Translations under genes and position numbers: made by a program | In this document: piece after piece, positions 36,089 to 44,826 of the stretch | How positions within the stretch are numbered: the first letter of the stretch is position 1 | Layout: every line of letters starts with the position of its first letter | Notes under the pieces: model-generated | The model's input: only the letters and a program-made list of their open reading frames with translations | What the model was told of the DNA's origin: nothing | Databases searched by the model: none | DNA from: Planococcus sp. SK3692 | GTDB taxonomy: Bacteria; Bacillota; Bacilli; Bacillales_A; Planococcaceae | Direction: 5' to 3' | Assembly: GCF_028890485.2 (NCBI RefSeq) | Contig: NZ_JARCHV010000001.1 | Coordinates: forward strand, 186,001 to 250,000 | Length of the DNA: 64,000 nucleotides

Positions 36089-37448
36089 GGGAAGCCTCCG
36101 TTTCTCGCACGAATGCATCGATTTCTTGTACAAACGCGTCGATTTCTTCTTTGGAACGCTGTTCAGTGACCGCAATGAGCATATGCCCTTGCAACTCATC
36201 ATAGCTTAAACCGAGGTCGTATCCGCCGATCATGCCTTTCTCAAACAAAGCGGCATTCAACTCCTTGACCGATGAACCAATCTTGACGGCAATTTCATTG
36301 AAATGCGCGCCATCAAATGCAATCTCAAAACCGGACTTCTTCAATTGTTGTTTCATGTAATGAGTCTTGGTAATGTTCTGTACGGCGATTTCCTTCGCGC
36401 CTTCCTTGCCAAGCGCGGTCATGGCTACAGAAGCTGCCAATGCATTCAAGGCTTGGTTCGAGCAAATATTCGACGTCGCTTTGTCGCGGCGGATATGCTG
36501 TTCGCGTGCTTGCAAAGTCAAAACGAATCCGCGTCTGCCTTCATCGTCCGTCGTTTCACCGACAAGTCGGCCTGGAACTTTGCGCATCAATTTTTGCGTT
36601 ACGGCAAAATAGCCGCAATGAGGCCCGCCAAATGCTTCTGGAATACCGAATGGCTGCGCATCGCCGACTGTAATATCAGCGCCGAATTTGCCTGGAGGCG
36701 TGAGCGCTCCAAGTGCCAGCGGGTTCGCTGATACCGTAAACAAAGCGCCTGCTCCGTGAACGATTGGTTCGAGTTCTTTCAAGTTCTCCACTTGACCGAA
36801 AAAGTTCGGATATTGGACCATGACGGTCGCAGTGTTTTCATCGACCATTTCTTTCAATGCATCGATATCTGTGCGGCCGTCTTTGAGCGGAACCTCCACG
36901 ACCTCAATCGATTGGCCGAGCGCATAAGTGCGGACGACGTCTCTTGATTCGGGATGGACAGCGCCGGAAACTAGAATTTTCTTGCGGCGCGTCTGGCCAG
37001 CTGCAAGCATTCCCGCTTCCGCGAGTGCTGTGCCACCGTCATACATGGATGAGTTGGCGATATCCATGCCGGTCAGTTCAGCAATCATGGTCTGGAACTC
37101 GAAAATCGCCTGCAATTCCCCTTGGGAGATTTCCGGCTGATAAGGCGTATAGGCTGTGTAAAATTCAGAACGGGAGATGACGTGATCGACAACGATCGGT
37201 TTGTAATGATCATAAACACCTGCACCGAGGAACGATGCGTAACGGACCGAATCCGCATTCTTGCCGGCAAGCTGTGCCAGTTCTTTCGTCAAGGCTGATT
37301 CAGATTTCGCGGGTTTGATGTTGTACTCGCCTTTGAAACGCACTTTTTCAGGAATGTCTGAAAACAATTCGTCGATCGACTGGACGCCAATCGTCTCGAG
37401 CATGTCTTTTTCGTCTTGGGAAGTCATTGGTAGATAGCGATGTTTCAT
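36081..37448 (-). CDS. gcvPA: Glycine dehydrogenase (decarboxylating) subunit 1
   Basis: 455 residues, the N-terminal half of P-protein. [31 protein letters not shown] begins the protein as in other Gcv[27 protein letters not shown] and [29 protein letters not shown] are family landmarks. Shine-Dalgarno AAGGGGA. It is 27 bases after gcvT and overlaps gcvPB. Confidence 0.95.
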   Translation of the reverse strand: MKHRYLPMTSQDEKDMLETIGVQSIDELFSDIPEKVRFKGEYNIKPAKSESALTKELAQLAGKNADSVRYASFLGAGVYDHYKPIVVDHVISRSEFYTAYTPYQPEISQGELQAIFEFQTMIAELTGMDIANSSMYDGGTALAEAGMLAAGQTRRKKILVSGAVHPESRDVVRTYALGQSIEVVEVPLKDGRTDIDALKEMVDENTATVMVQYPNFFGQVENLKELEPIVHGAGALFTVSANPLALGALTPPGKFGADITVGDAQPFGIPEAFGGPHCGYFAVTQKLMRKVPGRLVGETTDDEGRRGFVLTLQAREQHIRRDKATSNICSNQALNALAASVAMTALGKEGAKEIAVQNITKTHYMKQQLKKSGFEIAFDGAHFNEIAVKIGSSVKELNAALFEKGMIGGYDLGLSYDELQGHMLIAVTEQRSKEEIDAFVQEIDAFVRETEASHA

Positions 37449-37475
37449 CGTGTGCAGTCCCCTTCTTTATTCGGA

Positions 37476-38576
37476 TTATTTGGAGCGTTTGTAAAATGGC
37501 GCTGCGACAATTTTAGCTTTCAGGCGCTTGTTGCGGATTTCAACATCCACTTCAGTGCCCAGCTCATTATGCTTAGCATCGAGAAGTGCCAGCCCAATAT
37601 TCTTTTTCAATGTTGGCGACTGGGTACCGGTTGTGACTTCACCGATTTTCTCATCGCCCTTGTACACTGCATAGCCATGGCGCGGGATGCCTTTGTCGAT
37701 CATTTCGATGCCGACGGATTTGCGGGGTACGCCGGCTTCTTTTTGTTCCACTAAAGCTTGCTTGCCGATAAAGTCGGAGTCTTTTTTCAATTTGACCGCA
37801 AAACCGATGCCGGCTTCAAGCGGCGTGATGTCTTTGGACAATTCTTGCCCGTAGAGTGCAAGGCCTGCCTCAAAACGCAGCGTATCGCGTGCGCCGAGTC
37901 CTGCCGGTACGATGCCTTGTGATTTACCCGCCTCAAGAATCCGGTCCCATAGAGCCGTAACGGCTTCTGGACTGCCATAGATTTCAAATCCATCTTCTCC
38001 CGTGTAGCCAGTCCGCGAAACCAATACTTGCTGTCCAGCGACCGCTACTTGGTCTTTAAAGCGGAATGGACGGATTGATGACAAATCTTCTTCCGTTAAC
38101 GCAGCGAGTACGTTTTCAGCAAGCGGTCCTTGCAGCGCCAATAAGCCAAAGCGTTCCGAGGCGTTATCGAGTTCGACTTCGCCGTCGCGATGCTTTTGCA
38201 TCCACTCGAAATCTTTCTCGATATTCGATGCATTGACCACCAGCAGATAACGCTCATCCCCAAGTTTATAGACGAGCAAATCGTCGATCGTGCCGCCGTC
38301 TTCGTAGCACAAGGCCGTATATTGCGCCTGGCCGTCCTCAAGTTTCGCTACATCATTGGTCAGCAATTTTTGCAAATAAGACAGGCTGTCGGGCCCCGAG
38401 ACGAAAATTTCGCCCATGTGGGAGACATCAAACAATCCTGCTTTTGTGCGGACTGCTTCATGCTCGTCCTTGATAGAAGAAAATTGCACCGGCAATTCCC
38501 ATCCGCCGAAATCAATCGTCTTTCCGCCGTAGCGGGCATACGATTCAAACAAAGGTGTTCGCTTCAATTGTCCCAA
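37476..38576 (-). CDS. gcvT: Glycine cleavage system aminomethyltransferase (T-protein)
   Basis: 366 residues. Transfers the methylene group from H-protein to tetrahydrofolate. Seen: [42 protein letters not shown] and [24 protein letters not shown] with the catalytic Asp region. TTG start at 38576, seven bases after GGAGGG. First gene of the operon behind the glycine riboswitch. Corresponds in place to B. subtilis gcvT, but the neighbouring yqhG/yqhH are absent. Confidence 0.95.
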   Translation of the reverse strand: MGQLKRTPLFESYARYGGKTIDFGGWELPVQFSSIKDEHEAVRTKAGLFDVSHMGEIFVSGPDSLSYLQKLLTNDVAKLEDGQAQYTALCYEDGGTIDDLLVYKLGDERYLLVVNASNIEKDFEWMQKHRDGEVELDNASERFGLLALQGPLAENVLAALTEEDLSSIRPFRFKDQVAVAGQQVLVSRTGYTGEDGFEIYGSPEAVTALWDRILEAGKSQGIVPAGLGARDTLRFEAGLALYGQELSKDITPLEAGIGFAVKLKKDSDFIGKQALVEQKEAGVPRKSVGIEMIDKGIPRHGYAVYKGDEKIGEVTTGTQSPTLKKNIGLALLDAKHNELGTEVDVEIRNKRLKAKIVAAPFYKRSK

Positions 38577-38605
38577 TCTTTTTCCCTCCTGTTTTCAAGG
38601 CACAC

Positions 38606-38654
38606 AAAAAGGACAGAAAATCCCCTTTACTTTGAAAGGGAATTCTCTGTCCTG
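38606..38654 (-). terminator. Intrinsic terminator of the glycine riboswitch expression platform
   Basis: Minus strand GGACAGAGAATTCCCTTT, short loop, AAAGGGGATTTTCTGTCC, then five T, about 30 bases before gcvT. Its 5' arm overlaps the end of aptamer II (CCAGGACAGAG), so glycine binding can prevent the hairpin. Confidence 0.85.
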
Positions 38655-38808
38655 GCACCTGAAAGTTTACCGTAACGGCTTTCCTCATCGGTAGCTGAAC
38701 ATCGTCAGCATTCTCCAGAGATGCGTCCTGTACGAGTCTTTTTGCCTGAGAGATTCATGAGTTACTCATTTGCTCCTTCGGCGACGCCAATGCGTTCTCT
38801 CCCCGTAC
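38648..38808 (-). promoter_or_regulatory. Tandem glycine riboswitch (gcvT leader)
   Basis: Minus strand shows both aptamers. Aptamer I: GGGAGAG...GGCGTCGCCGAAGGAGCAA...CTCTCAGGCAAAAAGAC. Aptamer II: CTCTGGAGAATGCTGACG...CTACCGATGAGGAAAGCC...AAACTTTCAGGTGCCAGGACAGAG. These are the conserved segments of the gcvT RNA. In the Bacillus type, glycine switches the operon on by blocking the terminator that follows. A possible -10 (TATACT) for this leader lies near 38865. Confidence 0.93.
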
Positions 38809-38944
38809 AATCATCCGCCCAAATCAATGTTGAATTGGTCCATCCCGCTATACAGAATAGTATAACTTCGACTACATCCTAACATTGAATCAACGAAAGC
38901 GCAATCTTTTTTACCTTAAAGGCTCAAACACGAATAATAACAAT

Positions 38945-39469
38945 TTATACACATTGATCATTCGTCTTCAGCCGTTTAACTTGAAATGCAGCATATTGGG
39001 TAATCTGCCGCAGTGTTCGGTGTTCGGTGCGGATGGTAATATGCGCTGTCCGTTTATAATCGCGGTAACGCGATTTATGGAGCGCTTCGATCTCTTCGCG
39101 TGTCGAACGCCTGACGATCGGACGGTTCGGGTCTTTATGAATACGCCGCCAAATTTCCTTAAAAGGCGCATCCAAAAATAACACGAGCCCCGTCTGGCGC
39201 ATGAGACGCTGGTTCACTTTGCGCATCGTAACGCCGCCGCCAGTAGAGATGATGCAATGATCTTGTTGCAAATTTTGCAAAAATTCCGTTTCGAGATTCC
39301 TGAAATATTCTTCGCCGAAACGTTCGAAGATTTCCGGTATCGTCATGCCCATTTGACGGACAATTTCTTTGTCCATGTCATAATAGGGCATTTTCAATAA
39401 AAAACTTAGCCTCCTGCCGACCGCACTTTTTCCGCAACCCATAAAACCGATTAAATATATTCTGTTCAT
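38945..39469 (-). CDS. aroK: Shikimate kinase
   Basis: 174 residues from the ATG at 39469 (GGGTGGG upstream). P-loop GFMGCGKSAVGRRL (about 7-20), shikimate-binding DMDKEIVRQMGMTIPEIFERFGEEYFR and STGGGVTMRKVNQ are all present. Phosphorylates shikimate before EPSP synthase. A longer frame from 39514 starts inside comGG and is not supported. Lies directly behind the comG operon, 19 bases after comGG, and may be transcribed with it. Confidence 0.92.
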   Translation of the reverse strand: MNRIYLIGFMGCGKSAVGRRLSFLLKMPYYDMDKEIVRQMGMTIPEIFERFGEEYFRNLETEFLQNLQQDHCIISTGGGVTMRKVNQRLMRQTGLVLFLDAPFKEIWRRIHKDPNRPIVRRSTREEIEALHKSRYRDYKRTAHITIRTEHRTLRQITQYAAFQVKRLKTNDQCV

Positions 39470-39488
39470 TGTTCCCACCCGTACTACC

Positions 39489-39692
39489 CTACTCAGGGAT
39501 TTTATTTTGCCCAATTTCCATCAGTAGTTGTATAGTAGCATTTCTATGAACATTTTCCAAACTATCATAAGTTTGATATTCAATCGCATAAAGCAGCACC
39601 ATATGGGATATTAGCGTCAATGCGGACATAAAGAACACGAGAGACAGTGGATAGACTGCACCGGATTGGCTAGTCAGGAAGCGCAAGCGCAT
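39489..39692 (-). CDS. comGG: Competence pilus minor protein ComGG (short form)
   Basis: 67 residues with one membrane helix (about 12-36). Position as the last comG gene and the atypical prepilin-like N-terminus (FLTSQSGAVYPLSLVFF) identify it; sequence similarity in this family is low. ComGG of B. subtilis is about 124 residues, so this one lacks most of the C-terminal domain. The start overlaps comGF by 23 bases, with GGAGG in front. Confidence 0.65.
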   Translation of the reverse strand: MRLRFLTSQSGAVYPLSLVFFMSALTLISHMVLLYAIEYQTYDSLENVHRNATIQLLMEIGQNKIPE

Positions 39693-40110
39693 AATCGACC
39701 TCCTCTTTTGCGCCGCTTTGGAATTCCAGCTGAATGGTTAAACGCTTGCCTTCTAATTGAAACATGCTGTTTTTCACATCGGTCAGCATGATTTCATGGC
39801 CGAGCTGGTTTTTCCGTTTACGCACGACGCTGCCGTACAATTCGATATCGTAAACAATGGCGCCTTGGACAATGCGCATGCCTTTCCCATCGCGCATGAT
39901 ATAAATTTGTTCGCTGCCATCCAGATACTGCTGCAGCTCCAGTGTAAACAAACGGAACTCCGTGGCGCCGGAATCCAGATCTAACATAAAATGTGTGCTG
40001 AATAAATAAAACAGGACGGCAAGCGGCAGCATAATCGACAATGTCAACAACTCCAATAGGCTGTCAAGAAACGTAAATCCTTTTGATGAACGAATGTTCA
40101 CTCGATGCAT
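39670..40110 (-). CDS. comGF: Competence pilus minor pseudopilin ComGF
   Basis: 146 residues from the ATG at 40110. Type IV prepilin leader KGFTFLDSLLELL: cleavage after Gly, but position +5 is Asp where most pilins have Glu. A hydrophobic helix follows (to about residue 45), then a beta-rich domain (EQIYIMRDGKGMRIVQGAIVYDIELYG). Overlaps comGE by 13 bases. Confidence 0.85.
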   Translation of the reverse strand: MHRVNIRSSKGFTFLDSLLELLTLSIMLPLAVLFYLFSTHFMLDLDSGATEFRLFTLELQQYLDGSEQIYIMRDGKGMRIVQGAIVYDIELYGSVVRKRKNQLGHEIMLTDVKNSMFQLEGKRLTIQLEFQSGAKEEVDYALALPD

Positions 40111-40415
40111 AGACGCACCTGCTTGCCTTGAAAATCCACGTAGTCGACACAAGGGCCTTCCGCTTGCCAGGAATACAAGATGCCGTTCACTGAGCGCTGG
40201 CCTTCCGTACTGCCTGCAGAGGCAATGATTTTTGCCGCTTCATGCAAAGTCTCATAAGCCGCGAGACGCTCTTTCTTCAGTTCGAGCCTGACCTGCATCT
40301 CATGGGCGAGCGGCAGGAGCGAACCGAATACGAGAAATACCATAAACAGGCTGAGCATCGTTTCCGCCATAGAGATGCCCTTGTCATTTTGAAACCACCA
40401 CACGCCCCTTTCCAA
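40098..40415 (-). CDS. comGE: Competence pilus minor pseudopilin ComGE
   Basis: 105 residues. Prepilin-like N-terminus KGISMAETMLSLFMVFLVF with Glu at +5 after the Gly cleavage site, then a short soluble part with two Cys (CVDYVD... and LCIE). A TTG start at 40415 is chosen since GGTGA lies nine bases upstream; a GTG four codons later is too close to AAAGGGG. It overlaps comGD by 32 bases. Confidence 0.8.
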   Translation of the reverse strand: MERGVWWFQNDKGISMAETMLSLFMVFLVFGSLLPLAHEMQVRLELKKERLAAYETLHEAAKIIASAGSTEGQRSVNGILYSWQAEGPCVDYVDFQGKQVRLCIE

Positions 40416-40827
40416 GATGGATTGTCACCGTCCTTTCACCGGTGCTGGTCGAAAAGCGCATTGTGCCTGGCTGGAAGATCGACCCACTCGGCGTGAAGTA
40501 TGCTTGACGAATATTGCTGGCCGCGTTCAAGTGGATCGATTTCGGCATGGCCCTGGAATATCCTGGATAGCTTAATCCATACGTCACTTCATAACCTGGC
40601 TTGTGGTTCCAGAAAACCAAAGTTACGGATGTACTGAGTGAATAACTCTGGCTTTGCGCATAATGAATGTCTTGTTCCAGCAATGCGAAAAAACGGTCTT
40701 CTTCACGCTTTCTTTCGAGCGATGCAGCAGAAGCCACAACAAGCGAGGCACTGATTCCGACCGCCATCAACACCAGTAGCATTTCAATCAATGTAAAGCC
40801 TGAACTGCTTTTTAGGAGCCTTTTGAT
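40384..40827 (-). CDS. comGD: Competence pilus minor pseudopilin ComGD, apparent ATC start
   Basis: 147 residues if started at the ATC at 40827. The prepilin leader is KRLLKSSSG followed by FTLIEMLLVLM, cleavage after Gly, Glu at +5. No ATG, GTG or TTG in this frame lies upstream of the leader in a usable place; the TTG inside FTLIEM (40791) would remove it. ATC stands exactly where ATG would give MKRLLKSSSG, a few bases after GGTGAG. This is either a rare AUC start, a mutated start or a sequencing error. It overlaps comGC by 16 bases. Confidence 0.75.
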   Translation of the reverse strand: MKRLLKSSSGFTLIEMLLVLMAVGISASLVVASAASLERKREEDRFFALLEQDIHYAQSQSYSLSTSVTLVFWNHKPGYEVTYGLSYPGYSRAMPKSIHLNAASNIRQAYFTPSGSIFQPGTMRFSTSTGERTVTIHLGKGRVVVSK

Positions 40828-41129
40828 GAGCTCACCACGCCATCCACTGAAATATTGATCACTTCTCCGTTCGGGCAGCTCGTCTCGCCTGTTTTCAAAT
40901 AGCCTTCAGACACCAAATCTGTCATCGCCGGTACCGCTTTTTTATCCATTCGGTAAGATTCTACTTGGCCCTGAACCATCTGGACGAATGCCTTGCAGCC
41001 TTTTTCATCGACCGCTGATGTCTGTTTCGAGACATTCGGGATGGCGATTGCGATCAATACTGTGATGATCAACATGACAATCAACATTTCAATAAGCGTA
41101 AAGCCTCGTTGGTTTTTTAATTTGTTCAT
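40812..41129 (-). CDS. comGC: Competence pilus major pilin ComGC
   Basis: 105 residues from the ATG at 41129. Leader MNKLKNQRG, cleaved before FTLIEMLIVMLIITVLIAIA, with Glu at +5. The rest has the Cys pair (KGCKAF and SCPNGE) that forms the disulfide in ComGC pilins. It is the major subunit of the DNA-uptake pilus. Lies 12 bases after comGB. Confidence 0.93.
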   Translation of the reverse strand: MNKLKNQRGFTLIEMLIVMLIITVLIAIAIPNVSKQTSAVDEKGCKAFVQMVQGQVESYRMDKKAVPAMTDLVSEGYLKTGETSCPNGEVINISVDGVVSSSKGS

Positions 41130-41140
41130 CGTATTCCTCC

Positions 41141-42184
41141 TTAAATCGTATGGACGAGATTGTACATCGGCAAGAGAATGGCCAAATAGGCGGCAACGAT
41201 ACAAACAGCAATCAACACAAAGAAACTGGGCTGAATGATTTTCAATGAACGTTGGGCTTGCAGTTCAATTCGGTCGAGCAACACTTCGCTATAGAGCATC
41301 AATTCTTTCCCGAGCATGCCGGTTGCTTCACCGTGGCGGATGAATGCCGCCATGTCGTTTGCCGCAAAGTCATGGCGCCCAACAGCAACTGACAGAGCGA
41401 TACCGGTCTTGACTTCGTCGTGCAACGATTCAGCAATCTGGCTGATGATAGCGTGGTGCCGCTGGACGCGCAATAATTTTAGCGCTTCCTGCAAGGAAAT
41501 CCCGCTATGCAATAACGTACCAAGTTCCCGCGAAGCGATTTGCGACCAATAAAGACGCATTACGGGGCCAATGACCGGCAATTTGATCAATAGTGAAATT
41601 TGACGCTCTGCAGGCTGCCGCTTTATATATTCACGAAAGCCAATAATTATTAACGCAACAGCCGTGAAAGCAGCGATCGCCACATCCGGAATGCGCAGCA
41701 AATAAACCGGAACCCCTTCGCCTTCTTCGCCGTGCTGCAGCGAAGAAATCAACGCAGTCAGATTGGGGACATAATTGGTTCTGAAAAACAAGAACAACGC
41801 AGCGGTAAGAATTAACAGCGAGACCGGATAGATAAGGATATTGCGCAGTTTTTTTTGCACTTCTTCGGTCCGCTTGAACCCTGCAGCGATGCCGGTCATC
41901 GCTTCACTGAGTTTGCCATGAAAATCGGCAATCTCAACCGGAAACAACACACGCTCGCGGAATCCGAGAAACTTTAGCACTTCTGCTGCGTTGCCGCCGC
42001 CTTTTAATATGCGGTCCATGCCCGCGAGCGCCTCATCTAATCGTTCTGTGTGCATGGGCAAAAGGAGCGTCATGGCAACAGGAAACAAATAACCTTCTGA
42101 CAGCAACACCGAAAGCCTTGTTAGAAATTGGCCACGTTCACGAAACGGCACGCGCCTAGAATTCGAAACCGGAATGAAGCGCAC
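41141..42184 (-). CDS. comGB: Competence pilus inner membrane platform protein ComGB
   Basis: 347-residue GspF/PilC-type polytopic protein with the usual two repeats (RGQFLTRLSVLLSEG and IASRELGTLLHSGISLQEAL) and three membrane helices (about 120, 175 and near the C-terminus). It anchors the pilus machine in the membrane. A GTG start at 42184 lies inside the end of comGA and follows AAGGAGTGAGG. Confidence 0.92.
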   Translation of the reverse strand: MRFIPVSNSRRVPFRERGQFLTRLSVLLSEGYLFPVAMTLLLPMHTERLDEALAGMDRILKGGGNAAEVLKFLGFRERVLFPVEIADFHGKLSEAMTGIAAGFKRTEEVQKKLRNILIYPVSLLILTAALFLFFRTNYVPNLTALISSLQHGEEGEGVPVYLLRIPDVAIAAFTAVALIIIGFREYIKRQPAERQISLLIKLPVIGPVMRLYWSQIASRELGTLLHSGISLQEALKLLRVQRHHAIISQIAESLHDEVKTGIALSVAVGRHDFAANDMAAFIRHGEATGMLGKELMLYSEVLLDRIELQAQRSLKIIQPSFFVLIAVCIVAAYLAILLPMYNLVHTI

Positions 42185-43181
42185 CGATCCTCACTCCTTC
42201 CCGGATCTGTCCGCCAAACGATAAATGCTCCGGCAATTGATAATCCTGCTGCTGTTTCGCGGAACGGATGGCGTCCGCTAAACTTTCATCGCATAAAATT
42301 TCATACAACGCGCGATGCTTCGTCTCGAGCTGCTCCAAATCCTCATACATCGGCACAATTTTCTGGGCTGCGATGCCGATGAGTGTCTGCAGCATGTCTT
42401 CGTATGGAATGCCTAAATCATGGAGTCTATGAAGACAGCCGACCGAATGCCTAGCATGGATCGTTGAAAACACTAAATGCCCTGTTAATGCAGCCCTGAC
42501 GGCTATTTCAGCGGTTTCGGCATCACGGATTTCGCCGATCATGATGATGTCGGGATCATGGCGTAAAATGGCTTTCAAGCCAGTCGCATAATTCATTCCT
42601 GACTTTTCGTTTACTTGGATTTGAAGAAAGGCAGGGTTTTGCCGCTCCACAGGATCTTCGAGGGTGATGACATTGCGGTTGAGCCGCTCGGAACAATGGC
42701 GCAAGAGAGAATACAAGGTGGTCGATTTGCCGCATCCGGTCGGGCCGGTCAACAGCATCAGCCCTTGCCTTTCGCCGGCAAGTTTCTCGAGCAGCCTTGC
42801 CGAATCGCGGAACGCCGCCAATTCGTCGAGGAATAACGCGGTACTGTCGGGAATGACGCGGATGACGATGCTTTCTTTTGTCATCACCGAAGGCAATGTT
42901 GAAATCCGGAAATGGTGGGTATGGCCATTCATCTGGAGATGGAATGAGCCGGTTTGGGGTTTTCGTTTTTCGCTCATGTCCAAAAGGGAGAGGTATTTGA
43001 AGTAAGCAATCATGCGATCGCCTAAATCGAAGGGGATTTTCGACACCGGCTTGAATTGATTGTAGGTCCGGTGGGTGATGCTGTAGTCGCGGGGTTCTGG
43101 CCTGATGTGGATATCGGTGGTTTTCTCTTCTACGGCGGAATGCAGCAGATCGAAGCATCGCCGTTCAATGATCTCTTGCAT
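42156..43181 (-). CDS. comGA: Competence pilus assembly ATPase ComGA
   Basis: 341 residues from the ATG at 43181 (GGAGGTG upstream). GspE/PilB-type secretion ATPase powering pilus assembly for transformation. Walker A GPTGCGKSTTLYSLL, Walker B IIMIGEIRDAETAEIAVRAAL and His box HARHSVGCLHRL are intact. First gene of the seven-gene comG operon, all overlapping or closely spaced. Its presence argues that the strain keeps at least the pilus part of competence. Confidence 0.95.
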   Translation of the reverse strand: MQEIIERRCFDLLHSAVEEKTTDIHIRPEPRDYSITHRTYNQFKPVSKIPFDLGDRMIAYFKYLSLLDMSEKRKPQTGSFHLQMNGHTHHFRISTLPSVMTKESIVIRVIPDSTALFLDELAAFRDSARLLEKLAGERQGLMLLTGPTGCGKSTTLYSLLRHCSERLNRNVITLEDPVERQNPAFLQIQVNEKSGMNYATGLKAILRHDPDIIMIGEIRDAETAEIAVRAALTGHLVFSTIHARHSVGCLHRLHDLGIPYEDMLQTLIGIAAQKIVPMYEDLEQLETKHRALYEILCDESLADAIRSAKQQQDYQLPEHLSFGGQIREGVRIGALHSGFEF

Positions 43182-43204
43182 ATTCACCTCCTGTCCGGGT
43201 CTAT

Positions 43205-43239
43205 GAGCGGAGGCTGCCTCTCCGCTCACCATTAGTATA
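43205..43239 (-). promoter_or_regulatory. Candidate comGA promoter -10 and leader hairpin
   Basis: Minus strand TATACT (43234-43239) is a possible -10; just downstream is a hairpin with perfect 7-bp arms GAGCGGA / TCCGCTC (43205-43227). A clear AAAA-N5-TTTT ComK box was not found, only a weak AAAA-N5-ATTT further up. Confidence 0.35.
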
Positions 43240-43396
43240 AGCACAAGGATAGCGCTTGAATATCGAAAATACCAAAATAATTATTTGAACGCCTCAAAGC
43301 CCTGAAATCCAAGTTTTCAGGCCTTGTCTGCATAGCTATAGAACGCTTTATGGATACACCTACACCGCTTTGTCACAAACTAGCTCGAAGTCCTTG

Positions 43397-43426
43397 TTTA
43401 CACATAGACTCGTCTTCCTATATAAT
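43397..43426 (+). promoter_or_regulatory. Sigma-A promoter for the DUF2626 gene
   Basis: TTTACA, 18-base spacer, TATAAT (43421-43426), about 40 bases before the start at 43468. Confidence 0.65.
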
Positions 43427-43467
43427 GAATAGGAGATTATTGTATTGTGGCAAAGGAGGGATTACCC

Positions 43468-43710
43468 ATGGATAATATGTTTAAATTAATGGGATGGTGG
43501 ACTGGAATCTTTGCAATTTTATTTTATGTCGGCGATATGGTAGAAGTATCATTGTTGATGGTTGCCAATACCGGATTGTTCGTACTGCTTGGTTACTTAA
43601 ACATTTCTGAGCGGATGTATATGTACATTTTTGCTGCTTACCTGACAGTCTTTTTCGTAGGCTTCACTTATTACTCTACGTTCATCCACGTCCCAGGAGC
43701 AGGTCATTAA
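43468..43710 (+). CDS. yqgY: DUF2626 small membrane protein (YqgY-like)
   Basis: 80 residues from the ATG at 43468, which has AAAGGAGGG at proper distance; an upstream in-frame GTG (43447) does not. Two or three predicted membrane helices (LMGWWTGIFAILFYV, VSLLMVANTGLFVLLGYL and MYIFAAYLTVFFVGF). The family is limited to Bacillales and has no known function. Converges on the MBL hydrolase gene at a shared terminator. Confidence 0.8.
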   Translation: MDNMFKLMGWWTGIFAILFYVGDMVEVSLLMVANTGLFVLLGYLNISERMYMYIFAAYLTVFFVGFTYYSTFIHVPGAGH

Positions 43711-43732
43711 TAGTAATTGAATGTGAACGCAG

Positions 43733-43760
43733 AAAAACGGCCATTTCGGCCGTTTTTTTA
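43733..43760. terminator. Bidirectional terminator
   Basis: AAAAACGGCC, ATTTC loop, GGCCGTTTTTTT hairpin between the convergent yqgY and MBL hydrolase genes. Confidence 0.88.
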
Positions 43761-43766
43761 TTTCCT

Positions 43767-44402
43767 TCATCTATTCAAGAAAGGATTATGCTGCTGTTCC
43801 TGTTTTGGGGTGGTTTCCGGGCCATGGCCTGGAAACAAAAAAGTTTCTTCCGGCAGCGTTAATAACGATTCGCGGATCGATTTCAACAACAGCGGTTCTG
43901 ACCCTTCTGTTAAATCGGTGCGCCCAATGCTTCCTGAAAACAAGGTGTCGCCGACAATAGCGAAACGATCTTCCGGAAAATAAAAGCTCACGCTGCCCGG
44001 CGAATGGCCAGGTGTATGGAACAACTCCATATGGAATGGGCCGATTTGGAGTGATCGTTCATCGGTGATCCATTCATCCGCATCCGCCACTCGGTAATCC
44101 GGCAATGCTGCGTATTTGCCTGAGCCATTCAAATTGGGGCGTCCAAGAAAGTCCCGCTCTTTGTGATGAAGATACACAGGAATCTTATATACGTCCCTCA
44201 ATTCATCGACAGCTCCGATATGGTCGAAATGGGCGTGTGTCAGAAGAATCGCAAGCGGCGTCAATTGCTTGCGTTTCAGAAGTTCCTGGATCTTCCCCGC
44301 TTCTTCGCCGGGATCGAAAATGACGCACTGTTTTCCTTCTCCTGATATGATGTAGCAATTCGTTTGTACTGGCCCTAGTTCCAGCCGATCGATTTTTAAC
44401 AT
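43767..44402 (-). CDS. MBL-fold metallo-hydrolase (YqgX-like)
   Basis: 211 residues from the ATG at 44402 (GAGGTG upstream). Metallo-beta-lactamase fold with the metal motif THAHFDHIG (about 55-63), HTPGHSPGSVSFY, and a final PGHGPET. The size and sequence place it in the glyoxalase II-like group; a hydroxyacylglutathione or persulfide substrate cannot be chosen from the sequence alone. Same position as B. subtilis yqgX. Confidence 0.87.
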   Translation of the reverse strand: MLKIDRLELGPVQTNCYIISGEGKQCVIFDPGEEAGKIQELLKRKQLTPLAILLTHAHFDHIGAVDELRDVYKIPVYLHHKERDFLGRPNLNGSGKYAALPDYRVADADEWITDERSLQIGPFHMELFHTPGHSPGSVSFYFPEDRFAIVGDTLFSGSIGRTDLTEGSEPLLLKSIRESLLTLPEETFLFPGHGPETTPKQEQQHNPFLNR

Positions 44403-44555
44403 GACTTTCACCTCATTAGCAGTATATCATGAACACATTCTTTTGCTTGTTCAATAGAATGACATTTTTACGCCTCGACAAACTTGCAGAATTTCTTTAC
44501 AATATAAAGAGTAGAAGACGGCACTGGCTGTTAAAGTTGAAGGGAGTGTCATAAG

Positions 44556-44738
44556 ATGAGTTGGATTTTGATGGTTATTTTCGGCCTCACAGCAGTTCTT
44601 GCTGCAATCGGTACAGTTCAAACCCTAAGAAACAAAGAAGTTTTAGGATTCTTATTTAATTTTGGGACCTTTGTTATTTTCGGCGGTTTCACCGTTGCAA
44701 CTCTCATTACACACGGTTACCCACCTGGCCTTCATTAA
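44556..44738 (+). CDS. yqgW: DUF2759 small membrane protein (YqgW-like)
   Basis: 60 residues, two predicted membrane helices (about 3-21 and 30-50) joined by TLRNKEVLGF. Shine-Dalgarno AAGGGAG. Conserved in Bacillales, function unknown. Followed at once by a strong terminator. Confidence 0.78.
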   Translation: MSWILMVIFGLTAVLAAIGTVQTLRNKEVLGFLFNFGTFVIFGGFTVATLITHGYPPGLH

Positions 44739-44746
44739 GAAAAAGA

Positions 44747-44779
44747 AACCGGCGCAATCATTGCGCCGGTTTTTTTTAT
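44747..44779 (+). terminator. Terminator after yqgW
   Basis: AACCGGCGCAAT, loop, ATTGCGCCGGTTTTTTTT, nine bases after the stop. Confidence 0.9.
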
Positions 44780-44789
44780 TGGCCATAAA

Positions 44790-44824
44790 GAAAAAGGCTG
44801 CCCACAGGTGGGCAGCCTTTTTTA
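44790..44824 (-). terminator. Terminator after the LTA synthase-like gene
   Basis: AAAAAGGCTGCCC, ACAG loop, GGGCAGCCTTTTTT, just outside the stop at 44827; A/T runs on both sides allow use in either direction. Confidence 0.88.
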
Positions 44825-44826
44825 TC

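Noticed and set aside
36089-36202. N-terminal extension of gcvPB
   Set aside because: It lies completely inside gcvPA in another frame; the ATG at 36088 gives the usual protein length.
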